DNA of 54,366 bases from the IMG/VR virus record IMGVR_UViG_3300009509_000539, positions 1 through 54,366 of that record; one strand, 5' to 3'. This DNA comes from a virus. The position numbers were made by a program, and so were the translations under genes. A model generated the notes under the pieces. The model did no database searches and was not told the DNA's origin. It was given only the letters and a program-made list of their open reading frames with translations. This document shows positions 38,754 to 47,425 of this stretch, piece by piece (the stretch's first letter is position 1; each line of letters starts with the position of its first letter).

Positions 38754-40225
38754 TGAATCAGCATGATCTCCAATTGCTACGGCACGCCGCATTAGAGCTA
38801 CAAGAGGATAGCGATGATTTAGTGCGCGTAGCGGGAGTGATCCAACGTATCAAAAACTGGTGGAAAGCACGATTCGATGAGGGTTTCCGCGAGCGTCAAG
38901 AAAAAGTAGAGGATGCCTATGATAACATGAAGGGTCCTCTATCTGATCTAATTAAAGAACTACAAGAACTGGATAAGGCATTCAAGAGCCAGAATCCTGA
39001 TGTAGTTGCTCAGCTTGTGGGTCAGGTTCCTGGTACAATCGCCCGCGTGACTCGTGATATGGGCCATCTCAGTAAAGAGATGCGAGCCGCTGATGCAATG
39101 ATTCCTGTGACGTATGTTGATGAAAAAGGGCAGGAAGTTGCTAGTGGTACCTTAGACTGGACCTCTCAAGGATACAGGCAAAACAAAGATGTGGTGCAGA
39201 AGCTTTGGGAACAGCTTCCAACTGAATTTAAAGAGATTCCTATAGGGCAGAAAGTCAACCGTCCTATCACCGATTTTTCCTGGTTTTCTCGTTATGATCC
39301 CAGCAACATAACCGTATCATCAAAAGTCTATAATCAGACACAAGAACAGTTTAGGCAGGGATTGCGGCGCGCCCAAATTCCTGAAGAGGAGATTGATTCC
39401 ATAATCGAATCTGGCTTTAACGATTTTATGGAGAATCTCAAGAACGCTGTACTGAATGATTCGATTCTTGTTCAGGTTAACTTTCCTGGTGTATCTCAAG
39501 ATATTAAACGCCGACCATCCAATCAGATGGTGATAGATGTCAAGCCGGGTTTTGTAGCGATTCCCGTTTCTGGTTACGAAGTTCCCTTACACATCGGGTT
39601 TGTGAGGTTGAATGATATTGGTGCATCGATGCGGCCCAGGCCAGAAATGACAATGGTAATGGTTCGCACAATTACTATCGATCCTCGTACCGTTACACAG
39701 CTCAAACAAGTCTGGAAAGGAGAAGAGACTGAGGCTGAGTTAACCGAGCCTATGATAGAAGAGCCCGAAGACATTACAGAATTCGCTCTACCAGAAGAAG
39801 AACCAGAGACTATTGCATCCGATGGACCAATTACCAAGCTAGTCAAGCGTGCGTTAATAAGACAAAAATGTCCACTTACATGTGCAGTTGTAAAGATAAG
39901 TGGTCAAACTTTGCATCATAAGGCGCGCTTCGCTAAAGTACTTTCCAGTGCTCTTCGACAAGAAATAGATGCGGAATGTTCACCGAGACATCAAGGCGAT
40001 GAGATAGAGGTACAGGTTAAAGTATATGGCAGCAAATTTGTAAGCATACCGGTAATTTATGGCATCTCTAAGTATGTAGCTGATCAATTTTTAGATGCGA
40101 CCAAGGTTGGTGTCGATATCGAGGTGGAGCCTGGTCTATCGACTTTTGGTTTGATGGAATCTGATTTTCTTGATGAGAGCTTTAGGAAAGTAGCTTTTGA
40201 TTATTGGAGAACTCGTGAGTATTGA
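38753..40225 (+). CDS. Hypothetical structural-block protein, 490 aa
   Basis: I do not recognise this protein. It starts with MNQHDLQLLRHAALELQEDS, a version of the recurring helix motif. Residues about 20-100 are helical (VEDAYDNMKGPLSDLIKELQ), the middle is mixed alpha/beta (VQVNFPGVSQDIKRR, then IPVSGYEVPLHIGFVRL), an acidic linker follows near residue 330, and the C-terminal 120 residues form a beta-rich domain with KCPLTC. It starts inside the previous stop and overlaps the next gene. Confidence 0.6.
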   Translation: MNQHDLQLLRHAALELQEDSDDLVRVAGVIQRIKNWWKARFDEGFRERQEKVEDAYDNMKGPLSDLIKELQELDKAFKSQNPDVVAQLVGQVPGTIARVTRDMGHLSKEMRAADAMIPVTYVDEKGQEVASGTLDWTSQGYRQNKDVVQKLWEQLPTEFKEIPIGQKVNRPITDFSWFSRYDPSNITVSSKVYNQTQEQFRQGLRRAQIPEEEIDSIIESGFNDFMENLKNAVLNDSILVQVNFPGVSQDIKRRPSNQMVIDVKPGFVAIPVSGYEVPLHIGFVRLNDIGASMRPRPEMTMVMVRTITIDPRTVTQLKQVWKGEETEAELTEPMIEEPEDITEFALPEEEPETIASDGPITKLVKRALIRQKCPLTCAVVKISGQTLHHKARFAKVLSSALRQEIDAECSPRHQGDEIEVQVKVYGSKFVSIPVIYGISKYVADQFLDATKVGVDIEVEPGLSTFGLMESDFLDESFRKVAFDYWRTREY

Positions 40226-40529
40226 AAGTGAGCTGGCTAGTATCTGTAAAGATTTGAGAATGCTTGGTGACGATGAGCTTACCAAGAAAGCTCTATGCGC
40301 TTATGCAGCGGCAACGGATACTGAGAATCCTCGGGTTGATCTGAGTTACAGCTACATCATGCGTAAGCTCCGTAAGGGGGATGATGAACGTCGTTTAACA
40401 TTTCAAAGGACCTTCAAAGAGGCTTTTGATCGTGCATTGTACGAAGATGTGGAAGAGCCAGCCAGTCTTGCGTTGATGGTGGCGATGAAGGCGATCGATT
40501 TCAAGGAGGATGAAAAAGAAGATGCCTGA
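40215..40529 (+). CDS. Hypothetical small helical protein, 104 aa
   Basis: I do not recognise this protein. The start is taken as GTG 40215 because GGAG lies 6 bases upstream; a TTG at 40197 would extend it by 6 residues. It is highly charged with a basic middle (YIMRKLRKGDDERRLTFQRT) and an acidic end (FKEDEKEDA). It overlaps the end of the previous gene by 11 bases. Confidence 0.5.
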   Translation: MSIESELASICKDLRMLGDDELTKKALCAYAAATDTENPRVDLSYSYIMRKLRKGDDERRLTFQRTFKEAFDRALYEDVEEPASLALMVAMKAIDFKEDEKEDA

Positions 40530-41571
40530 TAGATTTGCTGAAGTTCAGAGAGGTTTGTATCGGGGCGGACGACCGTCGCCGAAGGAACTTTGTATGCTCA
40601 AAGATCTATGGGGTATCAATAAAATAGTTAGCTTAGATGATGAATCAGGTAAAACTATTCAGCCGATGTGTGCTGATTTGGGATTGAACCAGATTATCTG
40701 GGGATTAGGAGACGGTACAGATCCAAAAGTCGCAGCGCTTAAGAAGAGAATTGTTCCTACACTACTCCTTGGTGGGCCGACGTATGTTCATTGTTATCAT
40801 GGTAAGGATCGTACTGGAATGACCATAGCTATGTTCCGTGTCTATAGTGGATGGCCCATAGGCGAAGCTTTGTCGGAGGCTTTCAAGTTCGGTATGGGGA
40901 AAGGTTTATCGCGGGATGTCCGACAGAGCTACTATGATGCGGTAAAAGAATTTGCCCGAGAGCTTACAGAAGATTCAAACAGTGCCATGGATGTAGTGAC
41001 GTTAACTCGACGCACAAATCCATTTGGTCCTAATGGTACCGGGCTTAATGATGCGACTCTTCCACGCGGAGCGCCAATTGGTCCTCTTCCCCCACATGCC
41101 GACCGTGAATTTAGTTTCCTAAGCAGAACGGCACAAGCTCGCCTATATTGTATGTGCAATTCATCCAAGTTATTAAAACCAAAGACATTTTGGTGGAACA
41201 CAGCTGCGGCAGCGATAGCTAATCCCACTGATTCAGATGGTAATTTATTTTCGGCCGGATTATCAGCTGATACTCATATTGAGCGTTTTGACAACCCATT
41301 AGATAAGAATTTAATACATCATATTCTAACTCGGGACATTGATGTTGCGGCTCTTCGTAATGGGCAATATCTGGTGCTTTACCCTGATAGCTTAGTAAAC
41401 ATACAGGAAGAAGGCGATGTTAATGATAATATAATGCCTGAAGTTGGGACGAGAGATAATTCAACTGATTACACATTTGTATATCCTGGAAGTGGTATGG
41501 GAGTGGGAGGGATGCCCCCATCTGCCTCCGGAGTTGTGCAATTGCCATACTCCGGTCCAGGACAAGTCTGA
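40522..41571 (+). CDS. Tyrosine/dual-specificity phosphatase-like protein with virion-like C-terminal part
   Basis: Residues about 8-150 form a phosphatase-like domain. GLYRGGRPSPKEL, then INKIVSLDDE, then the signature VHCYHGKDRTGM, which fits HCxxGxxR with C91 as nucleophile and R97 for phosphate binding. This looks like the small DSP/Siw14-type fold. The remaining 200 residues are unlike a phosphatase, with LLKPKTFWWNTAAAA, GNLFSAGLSAD and a Gly/Met/Pro-rich end, and may be a virion-attachment part. The intact motif suggests activity, on phosphoproteins or phosphoinositides. The start at 40522 is chosen because AAGGAGG lies directly against the ATG at 40510; 40510 adds 4 residues. Confidence 0.75.
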   Translation: MPDRFAEVQRGLYRGGRPSPKELCMLKDLWGINKIVSLDDESGKTIQPMCADLGLNQIIWGLGDGTDPKVAALKKRIVPTLLLGGPTYVHCYHGKDRTGMTIAMFRVYSGWPIGEALSEAFKFGMGKGLSRDVRQSYYDAVKEFARELTEDSNSAMDVVTLTRRTNPFGPNGTGLNDATLPRGAPIGPLPPHADREFSFLSRTAQARLYCMCNSSKLLKPKTFWWNTAAAAIANPTDSDGNLFSAGLSADTHIERFDNPLDKNLIHHILTRDIDVAALRNGQYLVLYPDSLVNIQEEGDVNDNIMPEVGTRDNSTDYTFVYPGSGMGVGGMPPSASGVVQLPYSGPGQV

Positions 41572-41605
41572 TAGCAATAAGAAGGCATACTGGTTAGGAC
41601 CGAAT

Positions 41606-42241
41606 ATGATTAGTAAAAAAGCTTACTCAGTGCAGATGAATTTCAATGTACCGGAATCTGAAAAGAAGGTTGCGGAAAAGGCTGAGGAGTATTTTGAGCA
41701 GCTTCTGTCTAGGATGGAAGACGTATCCAACTATTTGGATCTTATCTATGTTCCTTTCTCCAAGCATCAGAATTTGGATTCTGAGATGCTTGTTGAGTAT
41801 AGAAGGACATTCCGGCAGTACCGGGATCAAGTCCAGCGGAAATTCAAGGTGATTATGAAGTTGGCATATAGAACCACAGCCTTGATGAACGAATTTAGCA
41901 CAGATTCAGCTACAGAAGAACTAATGAACTCATTTATTGGTTCCGTCCGAGAATTAGAGAAGTATGTTGACACATTTGTGTCAATATTCTCGAATCTAAG
42001 TAGCCCAGAATTTCGAAATCATCTGATTTCTACTGTTGATTCAGTTAAAAAACAGCTAAATCAGATACGCCAGTTAGTCATGGATCGAATTTTGGATCAT
42101 ATAGACAGTAATATTCTGGCAAAGGATTGGGCAAAAGATCTTTCAGATCGGTACGATGAGCCACTTCAAGAACGAGTTCCATTAGTCGTTCAGCTTTATC
42201 GGGAAAGGCAGTTAGCTTTAAAGGAAAGGCCCGAGAGCTAA
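41606..42241 (+). CDS. Coiled-coil protein, 211 aa
   Basis: I do not recognise this protein. It is helical throughout, with stretches such as EKKVAEKAEEYFEQLLSRME and RTFRQYRDQVQRKFKVIMKL. A Shine-Dalgarno (AGGA) 7 bases before the ATG at 41606 marks the start; the frame is open further upstream to 41444 but overlaps the phosphatase gene and gives non-homologous-looking residues. A scaffolding or neck protein is possible. Confidence 0.6.
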   Translation: MISKKAYSVQMNFNVPESEKKVAEKAEEYFEQLLSRMEDVSNYLDLIYVPFSKHQNLDSEMLVEYRRTFRQYRDQVQRKFKVIMKLAYRTTALMNEFSTDSATEELMNSFIGSVRELEKYVDTFVSIFSNLSSPEFRNHLISTVDSVKKQLNQIRQLVMDRILDHIDSNILAKDWAKDLSDRYDEPLQERVPLVVQLYRERQLALKERPES

Positions 42242-42252
42242 TTGGAGAAATC

Positions 42253-42423
42253 ATGTTGGTAAAAACTGGTGATGCAGAAATTGTTGATGTTTATGACTTG
42301 GAAGAGATCGAAGAAGACAAGCGCAAGTCTGTTCTGACTGCTGCGTTGGATAAGGCGAAGGAGCGTATTTCCGACAAGTCCGCATCAAAAGATGAAAAGA
42401 CTGAAACGGCCACGGAGAATTAA
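42253..42423 (+). CDS. Small charged protein, 56 aa
   Basis: A short frame with GGAGA 5 bases upstream of the ATG at 42253 and a stop that overlaps the next start (TAATG). The product is acidic and helical (DVYDLEEIEEDKRKSVLTAA) and ends in a Ser/Lys/Thr-rich tail. It is a likely small assembly or scaffold partner. Clean ribosome-binding site and coupling support it as real. Confidence 0.65.
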   Translation: MLVKTGDAEIVDVYDLEEIEEDKRKSVLTAALDKAKERISDKSASKDEKTETATEN

Positions 42424-45400
42424 TGTTAATCAAGCTAGGAGAGGCGGTCGAGATTAGCCCCCAGAACATCACGTCGATAGATAAATTGACGAGTGACACT
42501 GACTTGGACATTGAAAACCGCATGGCCAAGTTTGCACAGGAATTGAAAGTCATTGCTCCACAAGCAAAAGACTTTTTATATTTCACTTGTGTGATGATGC
42601 ATGCAGCTGAGCGTGCATGCATCAACGATGACGGAACTCCTAAGAAACTATCCACTGGTGAAGACATTGTTGGGAGATGGGAGAAGGTAGGTGAAGATAG
42701 TGTAAAGTGGGTCTGTAACGATCCTACTATCCAACCATACAGGAACAATAATCGTGACATCTTCCCTGAGTCTGAACTAAAGGTAGCTTTCAAGAACTGG
42801 GTGGGTTGCCCACTATGCCTCGATCATCAATCCCAATCGGTTGATAAGATTCGGGGCGTTATTGTAGATACAGTCTATGATGATCTCAGAAAGCGAGTTA
42901 TCGCACTCTGTGCTTTAGACGCAAAGAATTATAGCGACCTTGCAGACAAAGTAAAGACTGGTGTAGCGAATAATGTTTCTATGGGCACGGCAGTGGGTCG
43001 TGCCATTTGTTCTGAATGTCATCGCGTCGCCAGGACCGAAAAGGACTTCTGCCAGCACATGCACGCCAAGAGCTGCTACGGCGAAGTCAACTTGGATTTG
43101 AAGCCTATAGAGCTTTCCTTGGTAGTGTCAGGAGCGGATCCTGGAGCCAAGGTAAAGCAGATTATAGCGAGCGATGTCGCAAGGGCCGCAGAGCTACTTT
43201 CTGATTACTTGCAGCTAAAAGAAGCCGCCAAGGGGGTTTCTACGCAAGATTTGGAATCTATAAAGAAAGACCTGGAGACGCTCACGATGAAAATTTCAAA
43301 TATAGCTCGTGACTCCGGTGAAAAGGATGATGAGAGTGAAGCGGTTGGTCCGACTCACTCTAAGTGGTCAATGGAATCAGAGGTAAGCAATGATCCATCG
43401 ACTGAATTGAACGCTCCTTCGAAGCTTCCAATAACTTCAGAGCTTCAGAGATCAATTATGGGAGCATACACGAAATTGGCTAGCTTACAGGAGAATTTGC
43501 TTAGACTATCTACGAATGAGGAACCAACCATGACAACAAAGAACGCATATTTTCAAGGTACCGAAGAGCCTTCTCCGGGACAGAAGAAGTACCCGGTAGA
43601 TCCATTAAACGAAAAAGCCAGGTTGCAGGACAAGCACCTTCATGGTCCGGCTCCTTTCCCGAATGTCGGCCCAGTAGATGGCTCGTACCCTGGTGACGAA
43701 CAGACCAAGAAGGAACTTCAGCGTCTAGCTGATGAGCAGGAGCGGGCTATGTTCCGTGAAGCTGCTTTGAAGAAGGCCAAGGAACAGCTCCAGGCAAAGG
43801 GCTACTTCCTGGGAACTGAAGACCCGAAGCCAGGCGAGACCACATACACCCCAGATCCTTTGAATGAGAAGGCCCGTATGCAGGATAAGCATATGGTTGG
43901 CGCTCCTCCTTTTGAGGGAGTAGGGGACGTAGAAGGTCTGTATGGCGATGACAAAGCTGAGAAGGAGAAGCTCCTTCGTGCTTCGCTTCGTGCGCGCTTC
44001 GAGAAGGTCGCACAGCCAGATGGTCGCATTGATAAGAATGCCTCTCGCTGGATAGTTCTAGCCAATGAGAAGCCAATTCTGGCGGCCACTGTCGAGCAGA
44101 TTACTAAGGGCAATGCCGATGCCCTTTATGATGCAGTAGCTACCGAGCGTTTCGGTAAGAGTCTACTGAAGAGAATCCAGAACGATGGTTTTCATGCCAC
44201 CGCAGAGGCTCTGCTAAAGAATGCCGCTCCCCCAGCGGCAGCTCCTGAAGCACCGCCTCCGGCACCTCCAGAGGCAGCTCCTGAGGCGGCTCCCCCAGCG
44301 GCAGATGAGCTGGGCGATCTTGAGCCACCTGAGGATGTTGGTGGAGAGGCTGGTGATCCAGCAGAGATTGTCGATGATTTGGGTGCTCTAGTCGAAGAGT
44401 TAACGACCAAGCTGGACGATCTAAAGGGCAAGGTCAGTGGTCCTATTGCTGAAGAAGCAGAGGGACTGGGAGAGGTTATACCTGCCGGTGATGAGGAGTT
44501 CGCACCTCCACCAGCAGCAGAAGGAGCACCTCCCGCACCTAAGACTACTGCTCAATTGCAGTCCATGCGCAAGAGAGTAAACGGAATGTTGCAGGAGAAC
44601 ATCGACGAGATCGTTCCTGCTCTCGCAAAGCACATCCGCGAGCTTCACAGCGCACGCAAGGTCTACAAAGAAGCTTATGCTTCCATGAACGACAAACAGC
44701 GTGAATATCTCAATGGCTTGACTGTTTCCGCAGTCAAAGATGCCAAGGTCATATTAGCTGACACCAACAAGCTGATGGAGGCTGTTGTAAAGTATGCTTA
44801 CGGAACAGCTGAGTTGGAGAAGCGCGCTGCTGCCGAAGCCGAAGAAATCAAGAAGGCTGCTGAGCAGAAGACTGAGGGTGAAGTACAGAAGCAGGCTGAC
44901 ATTCGTGATATCCTGGACGAAATCGAGCGTGAATACGAGTCCAAGGATAAGGGTCCAAGCTTGGCTGAATCTCTTGGTCTTGGTGCCAGTGCCGGCGTAC
45001 TTGAGGACACAGGCGACGTGGAAGTGCCGCTACATGCGGTTGAAACAGGAGCAGGAGGCGAACTCGTGGTTAATACAGATAAACTAGCTAGTAAAGAAGC
45101 ACGAGCTACTGCTCGTGTAAAGCTGGCCCAGCAGGGTCTGCTTGGATTTAACGATCTCAGCAATCAGGCCCACCCAGGTGGAAGCGCTGATGCTGTGAGT
45201 GCAGCCAACCTTGATGTCAAGCCATCAGTCCCGGGTTCTGCATTCCACGTATATAAGGATCTCAAGGATGCTATGATGGAGCTGGCTAATATGCCACCTC
45301 GCGTTCGTAAGCAAGCTGAGGTTATTCAGCAGTTGGTATCCGAAGGCCGTATGAAGGCCGAAGATGTTGATAAGCTTGTTTCTCGCGGCGTCGATCCAGA

Positions 45401-45824
45401 TGCAGTCAAGTACTGGAAGGCAATGTGGGGCGAGGCAAAGGATCAGGAAAGCAAGGAATTTGCCGATAAGCTAACTCAGGAGCATGCCAAGGCCAAGCAG
45501 GCTGAGGAGATGGAAACTCACAAGGCACGCATCAAGAGAGCATACCAGATGGCTAACCAGATGGTTGCTAAGGGATACATCAGTGAGTCACAGGTCGATG
45601 CTCAGGCTAGTGATATCATGAAGTGGAACGATGCAGGCTTCGAGAGTTTCAAGGGCATCTTGGCTAAGCAGCCCGTTGTAAAGCAGGCATCCATCCCGAC
45701 CGTGGGTCTTCTGGATTCTGGTTCGGTAATTCTGCCAGCAGCTCAACCAACCGAGCGGGTTGGTAGCACAGATATCAAGGGCTTCTTCGATGACTACTTC
45801 AACAAGAAGGGACTGAAGTTCTAA
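42423..45824 (+). CDS. Probable prohead protease fused to a long scaffold-like region, 1133 aa
   Basis: The N-terminal 250 residues resemble a phage head maturation protease: NRDIFPESELKVAF, H135 in CLDHQ, S186 in NNVSMGTAVG, a CSEC/CQH metal-like group (196-212), and LSLVVSGADPGAKV. Then comes a long, mostly helical region with Pro/Ala-rich linkers (PPAAAPEAPPPAPPEAAPE) and coiled coils. This resembles the protease-plus-scaffold arrangement of herpesvirus and many phages. Residues about 375-400 and 460-485 repeat (Y-F-x-G-T-E-x-P...DPLNEKAR). A strong internal start at 43530 would give the scaffold alone. The catalytic triad is inferred by pattern. The scaffold could instead include the major capsid protein, which is otherwise not found. 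Confidence 0.65.
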   Translation: MLIKLGEAVEISPQNITSIDKLTSDTDLDIENRMAKFAQELKVIAPQAKDFLYFTCVMMHAAERACINDDGTPKKLSTGEDIVGRWEKVGEDSVKWVCNDPTIQPYRNNNRDIFPESELKVAFKNWVGCPLCLDHQSQSVDKIRGVIVDTVYDDLRKRVIALCALDAKNYSDLADKVKTGVANNVSMGTAVGRAICSECHRVARTEKDFCQHMHAKSCYGEVNLDLKPIELSLVVSGADPGAKVKQIIASDVARAAELLSDYLQLKEAAKGVSTQDLESIKKDLETLTMKISNIARDSGEKDDESEAVGPTHSKWSMESEVSNDPSTELNAPSKLPITSELQRSIMGAYTKLASLQENLLRLSTNEEPTMTTKNAYFQGTEEPSPGQKKYPVDPLNEKARLQDKHLHGPAPFPNVGPVDGSYPGDEQTKKELQRLADEQERAMFREAALKKAKEQLQAKGYFLGTEDPKPGETTYTPDPLNEKARMQDKHMVGAPPFEGVGDVEGLYGDDKAEKEKLLRASLRARFEKVAQPDGRIDKNASRWIVLANEKPILAATVEQITKGNADALYDAVATERFGKSLLKRIQNDGFHATAEALLKNAAPPAAAPEAPPPAPPEAAPEAAPPAADELGDLEPPEDVGGEAGDPAEIVDDLGALVEELTTKLDDLKGKVSGPIAEEAEGLGEVIPAGDEEFAPPPAAEGAPPAPKTTAQLQSMRKRVNGMLQENIDEIVPALAKHIRELHSARKVYKEAYASMNDKQREYLNGLTVSAVKDAKVILADTNKLMEAVVKYAYGTAELEKRAAAEAEEIKKAAEQKTEGEVQKQADIRDILDEIEREYESKDKGPSLAESLGLGASAGVLEDTGDVEVPLHAVETGAGGELVVNTDKLASKEARATARVKLAQQGLLGFNDLSNQAHPGGSADAVSAANLDVKPSVPGSAFHVYKDLKDAMMELANMPPRVRKQAEVIQQLVSEGRMKAEDVDKLVSRGVDPDAVKYWKAMWGEAKDQESKEFADKLTQEHAKAKQAEEMETHKARIKRAYQMANQMVAKGYISESQVDAQASDIMKWNDAGFESFKGILAKQPVVKQASIPTVGLLDSGSVILPAAQPTERVGSTDIKGFFDDYFNKKGLKF
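43515..43532 (+). promoter_or_regulatory. Internal in-frame ribosome-binding site and start in the protease/scaffold gene
   Basis: GAGG near 43518-43521 lies 8 bases before an ATG at 43530 that is in frame with the full gene. It would produce a 764-residue protein starting MTTKNAYFQGTEEP. Codons become richer in C-ending forms from here. This is the same logic as the Nu3 scaffold inside the lambda protease gene. Confidence 0.6.
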
Positions 45825-45837
45825 ATCAACTGAGGAG

Positions 45838-45857
45838 GGCGGGGCTTAGGCCCCGCC
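45838..45857 (+). terminator. GC-rich hairpin after the protease/scaffold gene
   Basis: GGCGGGGC (45838-45845) pairs with GCCCCGCC (45850-45857) around TTAG: a very stable 8-bp stem. No T-run follows, so it may act as a pause, RNA-stability element or weak terminator rather than a full terminator. The next gene starts 20 bases later. Confidence 0.55.
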
Positions 45858-45876
45858 ATACTCATAAGAGGTTATT

Positions 45877-47208
45877 ATGTCTAAGTATGATATTGCTACA
45901 ACAATGAATAGCATCATGTCAAGCCCTGACTATCAGGCTATTTTCTCTAAGCCTCAGTTGACTAAGACCGCAGCCAAGAAGAAGGACGAAGAGGAAAAAG
46001 AAGAGAAGAAGGGTAAGGCTAAAGCTAAGAAAGAAGAAAAAGAAGAGAAGAATGGCAAAAAAGACAAGAAGGAAGATAAGAAGGACAAGAAGGACAAGAA
46101 CGATGCTTGCATGAAGCGTCGTGCTGCTCTTAGGAAGTACCAAGCTTGTGTTCAGGGTCTAGTCAGGATCTCTGAAACTCTTGATCGTGCCGGTCTCGAA
46201 AAAGAGTCCGCACTTGTGATTCTTGCTCTTGAAGGTTTGGTTAAGAAGGCAGGTCCCGTACCCACCGCTCAACAGGCGTGGACTATGGGCGAAGCTGCTG
46301 GTGGTAATGTTTACCGCATGGGCCCAAATCAATATGTTGCCGTTGATCCTTTAACAGATGAAACTTCCTGGCTAGCACCTGAATTGGCCGCACAGTACGA
46401 ACTTAACTGGCAGAGTATGAGAGGACCAGACGTTGGTATGGCTGATGATGGCGATGCTGATGATGCTAAGGATAAGAAGATGCCCCCTTGGCTAAAGGAT
46501 AAGAAGAAGGACGACGATAAGGACGACAAGGAAGAGGACGAGAAGGAAGAGAAGGAAGAGAAGGAAGAGAAGGAAGAGAAAGAGGAAAAAGAGGATAAGG
46601 ACGAAAAAGAGGATAAGGAAGAGAAGAGTGAAGACGACTGTCTAGCCGACGATTCCGCAACTGACGATACTTCTTCTGCCGATGACACTGGTGGTACCTC
46701 AGCAGCTGCTGATATTGGAGCGGCTGATGATGTCGGCGATGTCATGGATGAACTATCAGCTGATGATGAATTCTCATTCCTTTCAGTGCTAAAAGGTGAG
46801 GAAGAGGAGGAGGAAGAAGAGGAAGAAGAGGAGGAAGATGAAGGCGATGCAAATGTAGAAACATATGCAAATAACAAACCATCTCTTCGGAGTGTTTCTT
46901 CAGAATTAAAATCAGCACTTTCTCTGGTTTCTCAGGCAAAGGGAAAAGGTAAAGTTAAGGCTCGGAATAGAGGGACGGTGGTCTTCCCTGCCGAGTCCGG
47001 TTCTGTCAAGGACAATAAGGACCACTTCCCAATCAACAACGAGAATCAAGCTCGTAACGCATTAGCTCGTGCAAGCCAATACAGCTCTTCACCACCTTGG
47101 TATACCGGAAGTCTACAGTCTTTGGTAAGCAAAGTGCGCAGCGCTGTGAAAGGTAAGTACCCCAGCATCAAAGTAACTGAGAAATCCAAGAAGCCAGGAA
47201 AGGGCTAA
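45877..47208 (+). CDS. Lys/Glu/Asp-rich protein, probable assembly protein, 443 aa
   Basis: Strongly charged. Residues about 30-75 are alternating Lys and Glu (KKEEKEEKNGKKDKKEDKK); a helical motif (GLVRISETLDRAGLEKESAL) near residue 95 matches the recurring block motif. Residues about 205-250 are EKE-type repeats and residues about 307-320 are almost pure Glu. The C-terminal 80 residues have a FPINNENQARNALARA segment and WYTGSLQSLVSKVRSAVKG, a pattern seen in some phage-associated domains, ending KGKYPSIKV. Possible roles are internal head protein or scaffold; the charge would suit DNA or capsid binding. AGAGG precedes the ATG. Confidence 0.65.
   Translation: MSKYDIATTMNSIMSSPDYQAIFSKPQLTKTAAKKKDEEEKEEKKGKAKAKKEEKEEKNGKKDKKEDKKDKKDKNDACMKRRAALRKYQACVQGLVRISETLDRAGLEKESALVILALEGLVKKAGPVPTAQQAWTMGEAAGGNVYRMGPNQYVAVDPLTDETSWLAPELAAQYELNWQSMRGPDVGMADDGDADDAKDKKMPPWLKDKKKDDDKDDKEEDEKEEKEEKEEKEEKEEKEDKDEKEDKEEKSEDDCLADDSATDDTSSADDTGGTSAAADIGAADDVGDVMDELSADDEFSFLSVLKGEEEEEEEEEEEEEDEGDANVETYANNKPSLRSVSSELKSALSLVSQAKGKGKVKARNRGTVVFPAESGSVKDNKDHFPINNENQARNALARASQYSSSPPWYTGSLQSLVSKVRSAVKGKYPSIKVTEKSKKPGKG
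46496..46845 (+). repeat. Lys/Glu/Asp repeats in the 45877 gene
   Basis: The 9-base unit GAGAAGGAA (Glu-Lys-Glu) repeats about four times from 46540, within a charged stretch from 46496 to about 46634. A separate run of 13 Glu codons lies at 46798-46836. Such repeats can change in copy number by slippage. Confidence 0.85.
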
Positions 47209-47209
47209 T

Positions 47210-47425
47210 ATGAAAAAGTTTGCAGCGGACATCGAGCGGAACATGGCGTTTCTGATGAGTAAGGATCTGAAAAGGTCTTTGAGTCAGGGTGATGCCGTTG
47301 CGCACTTGCAGAAGGCGAGAAACCTGCTTGAGAATCTAGGGCTCAAAACTCATAGTCAAGCAATCAACACAATTATCAAAAGAGCAACTGAAGTTGATGA
47401 TAGCAATATTGAGGTAACTCTATGA
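47210..47425 (+). CDS. Small helical protein, 71 aa
   Basis: Begins 1 base after the previous stop and ends overlapping the next ATG. The product is helical and carries a helix-hairpin with ARNLLENLGLKTHSQAINTI and then IKRATE, like the recurring motif elsewhere. No other feature is visible. Tight coupling on both sides supports it. Confidence 0.6.
   Translation: MKKFAADIERNMAFLMSKDLKRSLSQGDAVAHLQKARNLLENLGLKTHSQAINTIIKRATEVDDSNIEVTL

Noticed and set aside
40510-40521. ATG 40510 as the phosphatase start
   Set aside because: AAGGAGG touches this ATG directly, which leaves no spacing; ATG 40522 with the same ribosome-binding site is more plausible, though the spacing is long.
46329-46877. Long reverse frame rich in Ser and Phe under the 45877 gene
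   Set aside because: It is the mirror of the Lys/Glu codon repeats and contains no start context or motif.
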